Source: Gordonia rubripertincta (lineage in GTDB: Bacteria; Actinomycetota; Actinomycetes; Mycobacteriales; Mycobacteriaceae). Taken from it: a DNA stretch of 64,000 nucleotides. The notes under the pieces were generated by a model. That model ran no database searches, had not been told where the DNA came from, and saw nothing but the letters and a program-made list of their open reading frames with translations. Both the position numbers and the translations under genes were made by a program. The stretch spans positions 2,108,001 to 2,172,000 of the forward strand of contig NZ_CP136136.1 of assembly GCF_038024875.1 (NCBI RefSeq), given 5' to 3'. The stretch's first letter is position 1. Every line of letters begins with the position of its first letter. Below are positions 8,905 through 18,027 of the stretch, in pieces.

Positions 8905-9244
8905 CGTTCAGCTTCTCCACATCGTCGACGGAGGCCGCCATCGAACGGGTGCGCTCGACGATCAGTGGCTCCACGGATTTCCACCAGCGGGCCGGCTCGG
9001 GATCGTGCCGCCCACGCACCGCGGCCGCCCACCAGTCGCCGGGCCCGGACGCGGTCCACGTCGCCGTCACCGTGTTGTTCACCCCGTCGATCCACGCCGG
9101 CGGACTCACCAGGACCCGGTCTAGCGTCAGGCCGCGTTCGTGCGCGGACGGCGCGTACTCGGCCAGGTATGCGCCGATGAACTCGGAGGCGCGGCCGGGC
9201 CGCACGACGACCTGATCGACGATGAAGATGGTGGCGTCGGGCAT
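8897..9244 (-). CDS. Small alpha/beta-barrel (NIPSNAP/Dabb-like) protein
   Basis: 115 residues from the ATG at 9244; a longer frame to 9349 would run into the divergent promoter. The sequence begins IFIVDQVVVRPGRASEFIGAY, typical of dimeric alpha/beta-barrel proteins, and contains a Trp-rich middle (GDWWAAAV, RWWKSVEPL). The specific function is not recognisable. It is the first gene of a two-gene unit with the Dabb protein at 8251-8904 (eight-base overlap). The neighbouring PadR gene is divergent and only 103 bases away, so PadR control of this pair is a reasonable guess. Confidence 0.62.
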   Translation of the reverse strand: MPDATIFIVDQVVVRPGRASEFIGAYLAEYAPSAHERGLTLDRVLVSPPAWIDGVNNTVTATWTASGPGDWWAAAVRGRHDPEPARWWKSVEPLIVERTRSMAASVDDVEKLNDV

Positions 9245-9347
9245 GGGACCACGGTAGGTGCCCGTAACTCCGCTCCGGACAACGCTTCCCGGTAGCCGGG
9301 AGATGACCCGCCCTGAGGGTGGCGTGCAGTTTGTAAGGTGGACGATC

Positions 9348-10001
9348 ATGGGACCTGACCGCGCTGCTCATCCGCATCTCCCGGCGACCAGCTGGGCGGT
9401 GCTGGGCATGCTGTCGTTCGGCGAGGAACTCACCGGCAACGATCTGAAGAAGTGGGCCGATTGGAGCATCGGGTTCTTCTACTGGAGTCCCTCGGTGAGC
9501 CAGGTGTACACCGAACTGAAGAGGCTCGAGGATCGTGGGCTCGTGACCTCAAGGATGGTCGCCGGTGACGGGGAGCGGGGAAGGCGCCTGTACAGCATCA
9601 CGGACGCGGGGGTGTCGGCGCTGCGGAGCTGGTCCCGCGACGCCGACGTGGAGCTACCAGTCCTCAAACATGGTGTGATGCTTCGTGTCTGGATGGGGCA
9701 TCTACAGGAGCCGGAACAGCTCAAGAAGCTGGTACAGGCCCACATCGACAATCTGACCGAGCAGGCCCGACGCGCCGGGGTCCACGCCGAACACTCCGAC
9801 GACGAACCGGCCTGGGCCTTCTCACAGATGAGCCTGCGGTGGTCGCAGCGATACTTCGAGTCCGAGATCCGGCTGGCGAGAAAGCTTCTCGACGACATCG
9901 ACGAGGCGGCGACCCGCTACCGGGAGTCCGCCGCACACGACGAGAACGGCTTGCCGGTCCCGCGGAACCCGGGGACCTGGCGTTCGGCCGCCGAGGACTG
10001 A
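9348..10001 (+). CDS. PadR-family transcriptional regulator
   Basis: 217 residues from the ATG at 9348, which has AAGGTGG nine bases upstream; an ATG at 9258 in frame lacks a good site. The N-terminal winged helix reads WAVLGMLSFGEELTGNDLKKW, then SQVYTELKRLEDRGLV and GRRLYSITDAG, all standard for PadR. The C-terminal part (about 95-200) is the helical dimerisation region of the AphA/PadR subclass 1. PadR proteins usually repress genes for phenolic or lipophilic compounds and release DNA on ligand binding. It diverges from the two small barrel proteins and converges with an IclR gene, with 19 bases between stops. Confidence 0.85.
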   Translation: MGPDRAAHPHLPATSWAVLGMLSFGEELTGNDLKKWADWSIGFFYWSPSVSQVYTELKRLEDRGLVTSRMVAGDGERGRRLYSITDAGVSALRSWSRDADVELPVLKHGVMLRVWMGHLQEPEQLKKLVQAHIDNLTEQARRAGVHAEHSDDEPAWAFSQMSLRWSQRYFESEIRLARKLLDDIDEAATRYRESAAHDENGLPVPRNPGTWRSAAED

Positions 10002-10020
10002 CAGGCTGCGGGAGGCCCGG

Positions 10021-10824
10021 CTACCCCTCGGACAGCACGCTCGCGGCGGTGGGTAGCGAACGCAGGAGATCGCGGCGCTGAAGTGTCGGTGTCACCCGCA
10101 CCCCGACCGACAGGCTCCGCCAGATCGCGCCGGCCGCGAGCTGTACCGGGTTGGTCATCCGATGGTCGAACCTCATGTCCCGCAACGGTCCACAGATCGA
10201 CACCGCGGTCGTCGCCTCACCGACGGGGCCGATGGGGGCGGCGATGCACCCGAACCCGCGGAGTGCCCCGTCCCGGTGCGTGGCGAACCCGCGCTCCCGG
10301 ATCAGGGCGTCACCGGGGAGGTCTCGGCCGGTGAAGGCGAGCAGGGCGTTCCCCAGCGCGGTCCGCTCGGCCGGCAATCGACCACCCACCCGGGTCGGCA
10401 CATGTGCCGCGAGCCGACCGCCGATCTTGTCCAGGTAGACGATGTCCTCGCCGTCGAGAACTGCGAGGTGCACGACCATGCCGGTGATCCGGTACAGGTG
10501 ATGGAGATGATCGGCGGATGCCGAGTGCACGCGATCCTGGTGGACGGCCAGGGAACCCAGCTCGACGAGGCGGATGCCCAGGCTGTAGTCACGGCCCTGT
10601 CGTCGGAGCCACCGCATCGCGACCAGACGGTCCAGCATGCGGTGCGCCGACGACCTCGGCACCCCGGTGCGGACGACGACCTCCGCGAGGCTGAGCGTCT
10701 CGCGCCCGGCGAACGCCTCCAGGACCAGCGACAGGCGATCGAGAACGGCGGTCGGGGCCGCGTCGTTCATGGGCGTCCCCGGCCGGTCGCATGAGATCGG
10801 GGCGGGTTCGGCAAGCGTCGTCAT
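10021..10824 (-). CDS. IclR-family transcriptional regulator
   Basis: 267 residues. The N-terminal winged helix-turn-helix (about 20-85) has LSLAEVVVRTGVPRSSAHRML and RRQGRDYSLGIRL. The C-terminal GAF-like effector domain has VHLAVLDGEDIVYLDKIGG and ALGNALLAF, with GFGCIAAPIG near the end. IclR proteins bind small acids and control catabolic operons. The start at 10824 has AAGGAG just upstream. A GGC...GCC dyad sits 36 bases upstream (10860-10883), a natural self-regulatory site. It lies in tandem behind an old-yellow-enzyme gene and a TetR gene on the same strand, but the 85-base gap with an operator suggests its own promoter. Confidence 0.88.
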   Translation of the reverse strand: MTTLAEPAPISCDRPGTPMNDAAPTAVLDRLSLVLEAFAGRETLSLAEVVVRTGVPRSSAHRMLDRLVAMRWLRRQGRDYSLGIRLVELGSLAVHQDRVHSASADHLHHLYRITGMVVHLAVLDGEDIVYLDKIGGRLAAHVPTRVGGRLPAERTALGNALLAFTGRDLPGDALIRERGFATHRDGALRGFGCIAAPIGPVGEATTAVSICGPLRDMRFDHRMTNPVQLAAGAIWRSLSVGVRVTPTLQRRDLLRSLPTAASVLSEG

Positions 10825-10859
10825 GTCGGCACTCCTTCACACAGCTAACGCTCTGACAT

Positions 10860-10883
10860 GGCTATTTCTATTAGGAATATGCC
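10860..10883. promoter_or_regulatory. Candidate operator dyad upstream of the IclR gene
   Basis: A 24-base dyad with perfectly matched blocks: GGC-N3-TTC-N6-GAA-N3-GCC. It lies in the 85-base gap between the old-yellow-enzyme stop and the IclR start. The A/T-rich core stands out against the G+C-rich surroundings. The size and position fit an IclR-type operator, probably autoregulatory; no protein binding can be shown from sequence. Confidence 0.45.
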
Positions 10884-10909
10884 ACAGTGGAGCGTGTTTG
10901 TGAAGCAGG

Positions 10910-12181
10910 TCACGCAACGTGGTCCCGGTTCGGCGTCCCGTCAGCGGCCGGCTCGATCACCAGCGGACACCTGGTGCCGGTGAAGATACTGGCCGCGCAC
11001 AGATTGCAGTGGATGCACAGCGAGGTCGCATCGCGGTCCTTGCCGATCCGATTGATCAGGTCCGGTTCCCGAAGCAGCGCGCGCGCCATGGCGACGTACT
11101 CGAAACCGTCGGACATCGCGGTGTTCATTGCGTCGAGGTCGGTGATGCCGCCCAGCAGGACCAGCGGCATCGTGAGTGCGTCGCGGAACTGGCGGGCGAA
11201 GTCGCGGAAGTACAGCGGCTCATAGGGGTAGTGGGAGAACACCATGTTGCCGAACATCTTCATTCCGAGTTTGACGATCCCCTTCTGGGTCTCGGCCATC
11301 TCACGCACGGGCACGTCGCCGCGGAAGAGGTACATCGGATTGAGCAGCGACGACCCGCCGGTCAGTTCCAGCGCGTCGAGATGGCCGTCGGCCTCGAACA
11401 TCGTTGCCACGCGGAGGGATTCGTCGAGCCACAATCCGCCGGGGACGCCGTCGGCCATGTTCATCTTCGCCAGAACCGCGATGTCGTCACCGGCGGCCTC
11501 GCGGACCGCCGCCAGGATGCGGCGCGCGAACTCGGCGCGATTCGTCAGCGACCCGCCCCAGGAGTCCCTGCGGCGATTGAGTTTCGGGCTCAGGAACGAA
11601 CTCGCCAGGTAGTTGTGGCCGAGATGGACCTCGACCGCGTCGAAGCCGACCTCCTTGGCGTATCGAGTGGCCTGGGCGTGCGCCTCGACGACGCGCTTGA
11701 TGTCGGCCGGTGTCGCTGCACGATCGAGCGCCATGGCAAGGGGATTGGGCCGGGTCGACGGTCCGATCGACGGCAGCCCGGTCGACCGGGAGTTGGCCAC
11801 CGGGCCGGCATGTCCGATCTGCGCCGAGATCTTGGCTCCGGTGGCGTGGACGGCCTCGGTGAGCCGGCGCAGGCCGGGGAGCGCCTCTGGCCGCCAGTAG
11901 ATCTGGTCGCGTTCGGTCCGTCCCTCGGGTGCCACCGCGAGGTAGGCGACCGTGGTCATGCCCACACCGCCTTCGCCGACGGCGACGTGGAAGTCGATGA
12001 GGGCATCGGTGACCAGTGCATTCGTGGTGACGCCTTCGAAGGTCGCCGACTTGATGACCCGGTTTCGGAGCTCCACGGGTCCGATGCGCGCCGGGGCCAG
12101 CGGGTCGGGATGGGTGGGTGCGGGTGGAGTGGACTCGGAGGTCGGTGAGGGAGTGGTCGGCGAATCGTTCTCGACGGTCAT
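10910..12181 (-). CDS. NADH:flavin oxidoreductase, old yellow enzyme family
   Basis: 423 residues from the ATG at 12181, preceded by AAAGGAAA; the longer open frame upstream is low-complexity and runs through the intergenic gap. After a Pro/Thr/Ser-rich tail of about 30 residues comes the TIM-barrel start LAPARIGPVELRNRVIKSATFEG, then EVHLGHNYLASSFLSP with the active-site His-Asn pair, and FVAMARALLREPDL near the end. The C terminus has CIHCNLCAASIFTGTRCP, four Cys reminiscent of the cluster-binding segment in the larger 2,4-dienoyl-CoA-reductase-like enzymes, but the C-terminal NAD/FAD domains are missing. It likely reduces an activated C=C bond with FMN. Downstream of a TetR gene that may control it. 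Confidence 0.85.
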   Translation of the reverse strand: MTVENDSPTTPSPTSESTPPAPTHPDPLAPARIGPVELRNRVIKSATFEGVTTNALVTDALIDFHVAVGEGGVGMTTVAYLAVAPEGRTERDQIYWRPEALPGLRRLTEAVHATGAKISAQIGHAGPVANSRSTGLPSIGPSTRPNPLAMALDRAATPADIKRVVEAHAQATRYAKEVGFDAVEVHLGHNYLASSFLSPKLNRRRDSWGGSLTNRAEFARRILAAVREAAGDDIAVLAKMNMADGVPGGLWLDESLRVATMFEADGHLDALELTGGSSLLNPMYLFRGDVPVREMAETQKGIVKLGMKMFGNMVFSHYPYEPLYFRDFARQFRDALTMPLVLLGGITDLDAMNTAMSDGFEYVAMARALLREPDLINRIGKDRDATSLCIHCNLCAASIFTGTRCPLVIEPAADGTPNRDHVA

Positions 12182-12246
12182 GGGGTTTCCTTTCGGATCG
12201 GGCTGTGGCCGGAGTGGGGGTGGGGGTGGGGTCGGTTCCCGGTACG

Positions 12247-12849
12247 TCACGGGGCCGGGACGGTGATCGTGAGCCAGCGGAGTGCCTCTTCGACGGCATC
12301 GGCCGAGTCGATGTCCGGGGCGATCTCGGCCCAGCTGAGCAGGGCGTCGAAGGTGGCAGCCTGGTATGCCGTGGCGATCGCGCGGCACACGGAGGTGGGG
12401 GCCTCGGGGAGGCGTCGGCCGATGAAACCGGCGAGCTCTGCGATCCACGGCCGGTAGGCGGCGGGAGCCATCGCCACGAGCTCGGGCTCGGACGAGATCA
12501 GCCGCAACCAGTCGGCGCTCACGCGCTGGACGTGCGGTTCGTGTGAGACCGACTCGGCTATCGCGTGGCGGACGGCGTCGCCGAGGGGGACGTCGTCGGC
12601 GGTCGCGGCCAGTGCGGCCGTGAGGCGTTCGGTCGCCGGTTCGACGCCCAGCCAGGCGATGTCGGATTTGGACGGGAAGTGGCGCAGCAGTGTTCGCGTG
12701 CTCACTCCCGTCGCGGCGGCCAGATCCTGCCAGCTCGTTGCCGCGAAACCGTGCGTCGACCAGAGGCGGAACGCCTTGGCGACGACGTCGTCGGTGTCGA
12801 GGACAGACGGTCGTCCGCGCCGCCGGGGTGTGCCGGATGCGAGCGTCAT
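12247..12849 (-). CDS. TetR-family transcriptional regulator
   Basis: 200 residues from the ATG at 12849; an upstream extension is possible but would lie in the promoter region. The DNA-binding helix-turn-helix is at about residues 15-60: VVAKAFRLWSTHGFAATSWQDLA followed by GVSTRTLLRHFPSK (cited in two parts). The C-terminal helical half matches the MftR-like TetR group, with PHVQRVSADWLRLISSEP. The ligand is unknown. The gene lies 65 bases upstream of the old-yellow-enzyme gene on the same strand and diverges from the Liv-type ABC transporter across a 318-base gap, so either could be its target. Confidence 0.85.
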   Translation of the reverse strand: MTLASGTPRRRGRPSVLDTDDVVAKAFRLWSTHGFAATSWQDLAAATGVSTRTLLRHFPSKSDIAWLGVEPATERLTAALAATADDVPLGDAVRHAIAESVSHEPHVQRVSADWLRLISSEPELVAMAPAAYRPWIAELAGFIGRRLPEAPTSVCRAIATAYQAATFDALLSWAEIAPDIDSADAVEEALRWLTITVPAP

Positions 12850-13167
12850 GAGAGCTACATCACCATTTATGGCGAGGACTGTCAATAATGCACCGGCGCG
12901 TTCGCCTGATCTGGTCGGTATCGCGGTGCCGGCTGAAGTAGCTGCGGCAGACGCTATTTCGGGTCGTCTGACCAAACGACGCAGCGTTCCCGGCTCGGTT
13001 TTTCTGACCTCCCGGTCAATGGGAATGCGTCATCGCGCGCCCGCGACGGTACGCACATAATTCACTGCCGCCACCCGGAGGGTGATGTGCATCACGCGAG
13101 GAACTGTGCGTGTCGGATGTCTCGTCCGGTGCGGGTTCTCGCACATCTCGTGAAGGAGAATCCCGAT
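12850..13167. other. 318-base intergenic region between divergent TetR and Liv-type transporter
   Basis: No convincing open reading frame. The TetR-proximal end is A/T-rich (CACCATTTATGG and TCAATAATGCACC, about 12858-12895), which could hold the TetR promoter and operator, but I see no clean dyad. The transporter-proximal end carries GAAGGAGAA just before the ATG at 13168, a good ribosome site. The rest shows nothing I can name. Confidence 0.4.
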
Positions 13168-14425
13168 ATGAAACTCGGCGGACTGATTCGGCACCGGCGG
13201 ACCGTCGTCGGCGTCGGTGCACTGGCCCTGGTCGCCACCTTCGGCGCCACCGCCTGTGGCAGTGACGATTCCACCAGCGACAGCGCCTCGTCGGCCTCGA
13301 CGTCATCACTCCCCCTCGAAGCCGGCGTCCGGCGAACCGATCAAGATCGGTTTCGTCTCACCCGAGGGCGGCGCCGCGGTGTCGATTCCCGAGTACCGAC
13401 AAGGCGCCGAGGCCGCGGTGCAGTACGTCAACAACAATGCCGGCGGCCTCGCCGGCCGGCCGATCGAACTCGTGGTCTGCAAGCAGCAGGAGGAACCCAC
13501 CTCGGCCACCAAGTGCGCCAACGAACTGGTCGAGAAGAAGGTTGCCGCGGTGCTGTCGCCGGGCACCTCGATGGGACAGGTGATCGTGCCGATCATCTCC
13601 GGCGCCAAGATCCCCTACGTCACCCTCAACGCGGTGTCGCCGATCGAGCTGACCTCCCCCGACGTCGCCGCGCTGTCGGCCGGGTTGCCCGGCACACTCA
13701 CCGCGATGGCCAGTGGGGCCACGGACAAGGGGATGAAGTCGGTCACCCTGTTCGCCAGTGACGGCGGCGGGATGGGCAACGTCATCACCCAGATGGGAAC
13801 GCCCGTCTTCGGTGCCTACGGTGTGGATCTGAAGGTCGTGCCCCTGCCGCTCGGCGTGCCGGATCCGACCCCGATGGTCTCGGCAGGCCTTTCGGAGAAG
13901 CCCGACGGTGTGAGCATCATCGCCGACGCGGCGACCTGCGCGGGCGTGCTGAAGGCCGTCCAGACCGCAGACCCGAACGTGGAGAAGATCCTGATCCCCA
14001 CCTGCCTGGATCCCAACGTCACCAAGGTGATCGGACTGGACACGGTCAAGGGCAACGTCGGTATCACCGCAACGGACTACCTGTCCGACAACCCGGACTC
14101 GGTGCTGTACCGATCGGTCCTGGGTCAGTACGCACCCGATCTGTCGATCACCGGCGCCGGTGCGTCGGGCTACCAGGTGCTGCTCGGGTTCGTGCGCACC
14201 GCCGGCGGCGTCCAGGGTGATGTGACCCCGGCCTCGCTGGGTGCGGCGATCAAGTCCGCCAAGGACGTGGAGATGCCCGCCGGCGGCGGAATCACGGTGA
14301 CCTGCAATGGCAAGGCGTTCCCGCAGATGCCTGCGCTGTGCTCCAGCCAGATGCTCTACGGGACCGTCAACGACGAAGGCGTGCCGGTCGATCTGAAGCT
14401 GGCCGGCCAGCAGCCGGCCGCCTAG
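13168..14425 (+). CDS. ABC transporter solute-binding lipoprotein, Liv type (PBP1 fold), disrupted by one frameshift
   Basis: About 418 residues when read through the break. The first frame gives a signal peptide (MKLGGLIRHRR, a hydrophobic stretch, then FGATACGS with the lipobox Cys at about residue 29) and a Ser/Thr linker. The next frame begins at about codon 50 with SGEPIKIGFVSPEGGAAVSIPEYRQG and continues with AVQYVNNNAGGLAGRPIEL and CKQQEEPTSATKCANELV, the type I periplasmic-binding fold. The run CCCCC at 13311-13315 appears to hold one extra C; without it the two halves join exactly at the lipoprotein linker. It delivers ligand to the permease-ATPase that follows. Liv-type proteins in catabolic regions often bind aromatic or alicyclic acids rather than amino acids, so the ligand is open. 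Confidence 0.85.
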
Positions 14426-14446
14426 CCCGGCACACGAGGACGATCA

Positions 14447-17209
14447 ATGACCGACCATCTCTCCTATCTCGTACTCGGCCTCGGCAACGGGGCGGTGTAC
14501 GCGGCCATCGGGCTCGCGCTCGTCATGACCTTCAAGAGTTCCGGCGTCGTCAACTTCGCGACCGGCGCCGTGGCTCTGTACACCGCCTATACCTATGTCC
14601 TGCTGAGGACAGGGGAGCTGATGGTCCCGATCCCGGGACTCCCCAAGACGGTCCATCTCGGTGGGCCTCTTGGGGTCGTCCCGGCCATGGCGATCGCCCT
14701 GGTGATCGCCGCCGTCCTCGGACTCGTGTTCTATGCCTTGATCTTCCGTCCGATGCGGAACGCCTCGGTGGTCGCCAAGGCGGTCGCATCGATCGGCCTG
14801 ATGATCGTGCTCCAGGCGCTCATCGCGCAGCGGGTGGGTACCGAGATCCCGCTCGTGGAGCCGATCTTCCCGATCGAGACCATCACCATCGGCGACAGCC
14901 GGGCCCCGACGGACCGGATGTGGCTCGCCGGCTGCGTCGTCGGCCTGGCCGTGGTCACCACACTGGTCTTCCGGTACACCCGATTCGGCATGGCCACCGA
15001 GGCGGCCGCGGAATCGGAGAAGGGCGCATACCTGACCGGGTTGTCGCCGGACCGGATCGCGTTCAGCAACTGGGCGCTGTCCTCGGTGCTGGCGGGTCTC
15101 GGCGGCATCCTCATCGCACCGCTGGTGACCCTGAATCCGGTGGCCTACACGATGTTCATCGTGCCGGCGCTCGCCGCGACCCTGGTCGGCAACTTCTCGT
15201 CGATCTGGCTCACCGTCATTGCCGGTATCGCCATCGGTGCCCTGCAGTCCGAGGTCACCAACCTCCAGAACACCTTCGACTGGCTGCCGAAAACCGGAAT
15301 GGGGGAGGCGATTCCGCTCATTCTGATCATGGCCTTCCTCGTTGTCCGGGGCCGGCCGCTACCGGACCGCGGTGCGGTCGCCCGGCCGGCACTCGGCCGG
15401 GCACCCCGGCCCGACCACGTTCTCCTCCCGGCGCTCGTGGCGATGGCGGCCGCGGTCATCGCACTGCTGTTGACCGGCGGCAGTTATCGCGCGGCGATCG
15501 TCACCAGCATGATCTTCGCCATCGTCGCGCTCTCCCAGGTCGTGGTCACCGGGTACGCCGGCCAGGTCTCGTTGGCGCAGTTGACCCTTGCGGGTGTCGG
15601 CGCCTACTCGCTCTCGGCGCTCAACACCCATCTCGGCATCCCGTTCCCGTTCGCACCGATACTGGCAGCCCTCGGCGCCACCGCCATCGGTGTGGTGGTC
15701 GGCCTACCCGCGCTCCGGGTCCGAGGGCTCCCACTGACCGTGGTGACCCTCGCCCTCGCGGTGTTCCTCGAGGCGTTCTGGTTCCGGAACCCCTCCCTGA
15801 ACGGCGGCGTCAACGGCGCCCCGATCGACACGCCGCGCATCTTCGGCATCGATCTCGGAATCGGTGCGGGAGAGAGCTATCCGCGGATCGCGTTCGGACT
15901 GCTGTGTCTGTGCACGCTGGCTGTCGTGGCACTGGGGGTCGCGTGGCTACGCCGTAGCCCGCTCGGCACCGACATGCTCGCGGTCCGCGCGAACGAACGC
16001 TCGGCCGCCGCGACCGGCATCGACGTGTCCCGAACCAAGCTGGCGGCGTTCGCGATCGGAGCCTTCATCGCCGGTCTGGGCGGCGCGCTGCTGGGTTACC
16101 AGCAGACCCTGGCGACCGCGGAATCGTTCACGGTCTTCCTGGGCATCAGCCTGTTCGCGGTCATGTACATCGCCGGGATCACCTCGATCACGGGCGGCAT
16201 CCTGGCCGGGCTCATGGCGCCCGGCGGCCTGCTCTACATCCTCGTCGACCGTTTCCTGCACGCCGGCGAGTACTACACCCTGATCAGCGGCATCCTGCTG
16301 ATCGTCTCGGTCATGGCGAACCCCGACGGCATCGCGAGCCGGCTCCCGAAGATCCCGTGGCCGGCCCTGTTCCGTCGTGAACGCACGAACTCCGATGTGT
16401 CAGAGGGGGATCAGGAAACTGTTCCATCCCCGACGCCGGCGGTCGACCGCAGCCGGGCGGCCCTCGCGGTCGACGGTGTGGGCGTGTCCTACGGTGCGGT
16501 GGTCGCCGCGGCCGACGTTTCCTTCGAGGTGTATCCCGGCGAGATCGTCGGACTCATCGGACCCAACGGTGCGGGGAAGACGACCGTGATCGACGCGATC
16601 ACCGGTTTCGCCCCGTCCACGGGCACGGTCACGGTCGACGGCGACGACGTGAGCGCCCAGCGTCCTCACGTGCGTGGCCGGCGCGGTCTGGGCCGGTCCT
16701 TCCAGGACGTCGAACTGTACGACGACCTGTCGGTCGCCGAGAACGTGACAGTGGGCGCGACCCGATCGCGGTCCGACGAACCGATCGGGAAGCGCGTGTC
16801 CACGGTGCTCGCCACCCTGGGTATCGCCGACCTGGCCGACGCCGAGGTCTCGACACTCTCGCAGGGACACCGGCAGCTGGTGTCGGTGGCCCGCGTCCTC
16901 GCGATGTCGCCGATCGTCGCGCTGCTCGACGAGCCGGCCGCCGGACTCGACTCGAGCGAGAGCCGCTGGCTGGGCGAGCGTCTGTGCAAGGCCCGCGATG
17001 CCGGGATGTCGATCCTGATGGTCGATCACGACATGGACCTCGTCCTGTCCATCTGCGACCGGATCGTCGTGCTCGATCTCGGTCGGGTCATCGCGACGGG
17101 GACACCTGACGAGATCCGCGCCGACGCCGCGGTCGTCCGGGCCTATCTCGGTGCACCGGTCGAGTCCGTCGAAACCCGGCCCGTCGAAACAGAGGAGGTC
17201 CTGTCATGA
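14447..17209 (+). CDS. Liv-type ABC transporter: LivH permease, LivM permease and LivG ATPase fused in one chain
   Basis: A 920-residue fusion. Residues 1 to about 305 form a LivH-type permease (LGLGNGAVYAAIGLALVMTF, then VNFATGAV). Residues of about 325 to 615 form a LivM-type permease (VTGYAGQVSLAQLTLAGVGAY; ANERSAAATGID). After a polar linker, residues of about 660 to 910 form an ATPase with Walker A GPNGAGKTT near 705, signature LSQGHRQL near 803 and Walker B VALLDEPAAGLD near 827. Separate or pairwise-fused proteins are usual; a triple fusion is rare. The reading frame is clean across both joins. It lies 21 bases after the binding protein and overlaps livF by four bases, giving a complete importer. 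Confidence 0.9.
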   Translation: MTDHLSYLVLGLGNGAVYAAIGLALVMTFKSSGVVNFATGAVALYTAYTYVLLRTGELMVPIPGLPKTVHLGGPLGVVPAMAIALVIAAVLGLVFYALIFRPMRNASVVAKAVASIGLMIVLQALIAQRVGTEIPLVEPIFPIETITIGDSRAPTDRMWLAGCVVGLAVVTTLVFRYTRFGMATEAAAESEKGAYLTGLSPDRIAFSNWALSSVLAGLGGILIAPLVTLNPVAYTMFIVPALAATLVGNFSSIWLTVIAGIAIGALQSEVTNLQNTFDWLPKTGMGEAIPLILIMAFLVVRGRPLPDRGAVARPALGRAPRPDHVLLPALVAMAAAVIALLLTGGSYRAAIVTSMIFAIVALSQVVVTGYAGQVSLAQLTLAGVGAYSLSALNTHLGIPFPFAPILAALGATAIGVVVGLPALRVRGLPLTVVTLALAVFLEAFWFRNPSLNGGVNGAPIDTPRIFGIDLGIGAGESYPRIAFGLLCLCTLAVVALGVAWLRRSPLGTDMLAVRANERSAAATGIDVSRTKLAAFAIGAFIAGLGGALLGYQQTLATAESFTVFLGISLFAVMYIAGITSITGGILAGLMAPGGLLYILVDRFLHAGEYYTLISGILLIVSVMANPDGIASRLPKIPWPALFRRERTNSDVSEGDQETVPSPTPAVDRSRAALAVDGVGVSYGAVVAAADVSFEVYPGEIVGLIGPNGAGKTTVIDAITGFAPSTGTVTVDGDDVSAQRPHVRGRRGLGRSFQDVELYDDLSVAENVTVGATRSRSDEPIGKRVSTVLATLGIADLADAEVSTLSQGHRQLVSVARVLAMSPIVALLDEPAAGLDSSESRWLGERLCKARDAGMSILMVDHDMDLVLSICDRIVVLDLGRVIATGTPDEIRADAAVVRAYLGAPVESVETRPVETEEVLS

Positions 17210-17916
17210 CCGCTCTCCGCTGCCGCGGACTGTCCGCAGGCTATGTCCGGCAACGCCCGTGCGTCCGGGACGTCGACCTCGACGTCGAGGCCGGCCAGAT
17301 CGCATGTCTCCTCGGACCGAACGGTGCGGGCAAGACGACATTACTGATGTCCCTGGCCGGGATGGTGCCGCGTTTCGCCGGTGAGGTGGCGGTGGACGGG
17401 AGCGTGCTGCCGGCCGATCGCCCCCGGGATTCGGTGCGGGCGGGACTGGTGCTCGTGCCGGACGATCGCGCTCTGTTCCGCCAGCTGCCCACCGACGCCA
17501 ATCTGCGTCTCGCGGTGAAGGCACGAGGCAACCGTGCCGCGGCGGTCGAGGAGGTGCTCGGCTACTTCCCCTCACTCCGGAAACGGCTCGGGGTCGAGGC
17601 GGGACGCCTCTCCGGCGGTGAACAGCAGATGCTCGCCATCGGCCGGGCCATCGTGCAGCGACCCAAGGTGCTCCTCATCGACGAGCTGAGCATGGGACTC
17701 GCTCCCGTGATCGTCGACGAGATCCTCGATGTCCTTCGCAGGCTCGCCGACGAGCGCGGGATGGCCGTCGTACTCGTCGAACAGCACGTCCAGCTCGCCC
17801 TGAGCATTGCCGACCGGGCCGGAATCCTCGTCCACGGGAGCATCGCGATCGACGACTCCGCCCAGGCCTTGCGTGCGGACCCCGCCCGGATCGAGAGGGC
17901 GTACCTGAGTGTTTGA
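17206..17916 (+). CDS. livF: ABC transporter ATP-binding protein, LivF type
   Basis: 236 residues, the normal LivF length. Walker A GPNGAGKTT is near residues 37-45, the signature LSGGEQQML near 135, Walker B VLLIDELSMGLAP near 160, and the switch His in VVLVEQHVQLAL. It should pair with the ATPase domain fused to the permeases upstream (four-base ATGA overlap), so the transporter has two different nucleotide-binding domains. It is the last gene of the transporter operon. A 162-base gap follows before the KstR-controlled hsaE gene. Whether the importer serves steroid-derived acids is not shown by any operator in front of it. Confidence 0.9.
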   Translation: MTALRCRGLSAGYVRQRPCVRDVDLDVEAGQIACLLGPNGAGKTTLLMSLAGMVPRFAGEVAVDGSVLPADRPRDSVRAGLVLVPDDRALFRQLPTDANLRLAVKARGNRAAAVEEVLGYFPSLRKRLGVEAGRLSGGEQQMLAIGRAIVQRPKVLLIDELSMGLAPVIVDEILDVLRRLADERGMAVVLVEQHVQLALSIADRAGILVHGSIAIDDSAQALRADPARIERAYLSV

Positions 17917-18027
17917 CGGCGATCCGCTCGCCGGATGAGAAGACCGTCGCCACGGACGCGGCGGAGGTGGTGACAGCGTCGCCGGCGGGGGATTTCCGGG
18001 CGATCGGACAGAGGGGTGCCCCGAAAA

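Noticed and set aside
15145..15459. Minus-strand frames inside the fused Liv transporter
   Set aside because: Antisense to conserved membrane helices, with no ribosome site and no homology pattern.
17917..17933. Possible terminator CGGCGA-N5-TCGCCG after livF
   Set aside because: Stem of only six pairs with no T-tract; similar short stems occur by chance in this G+C-rich DNA.
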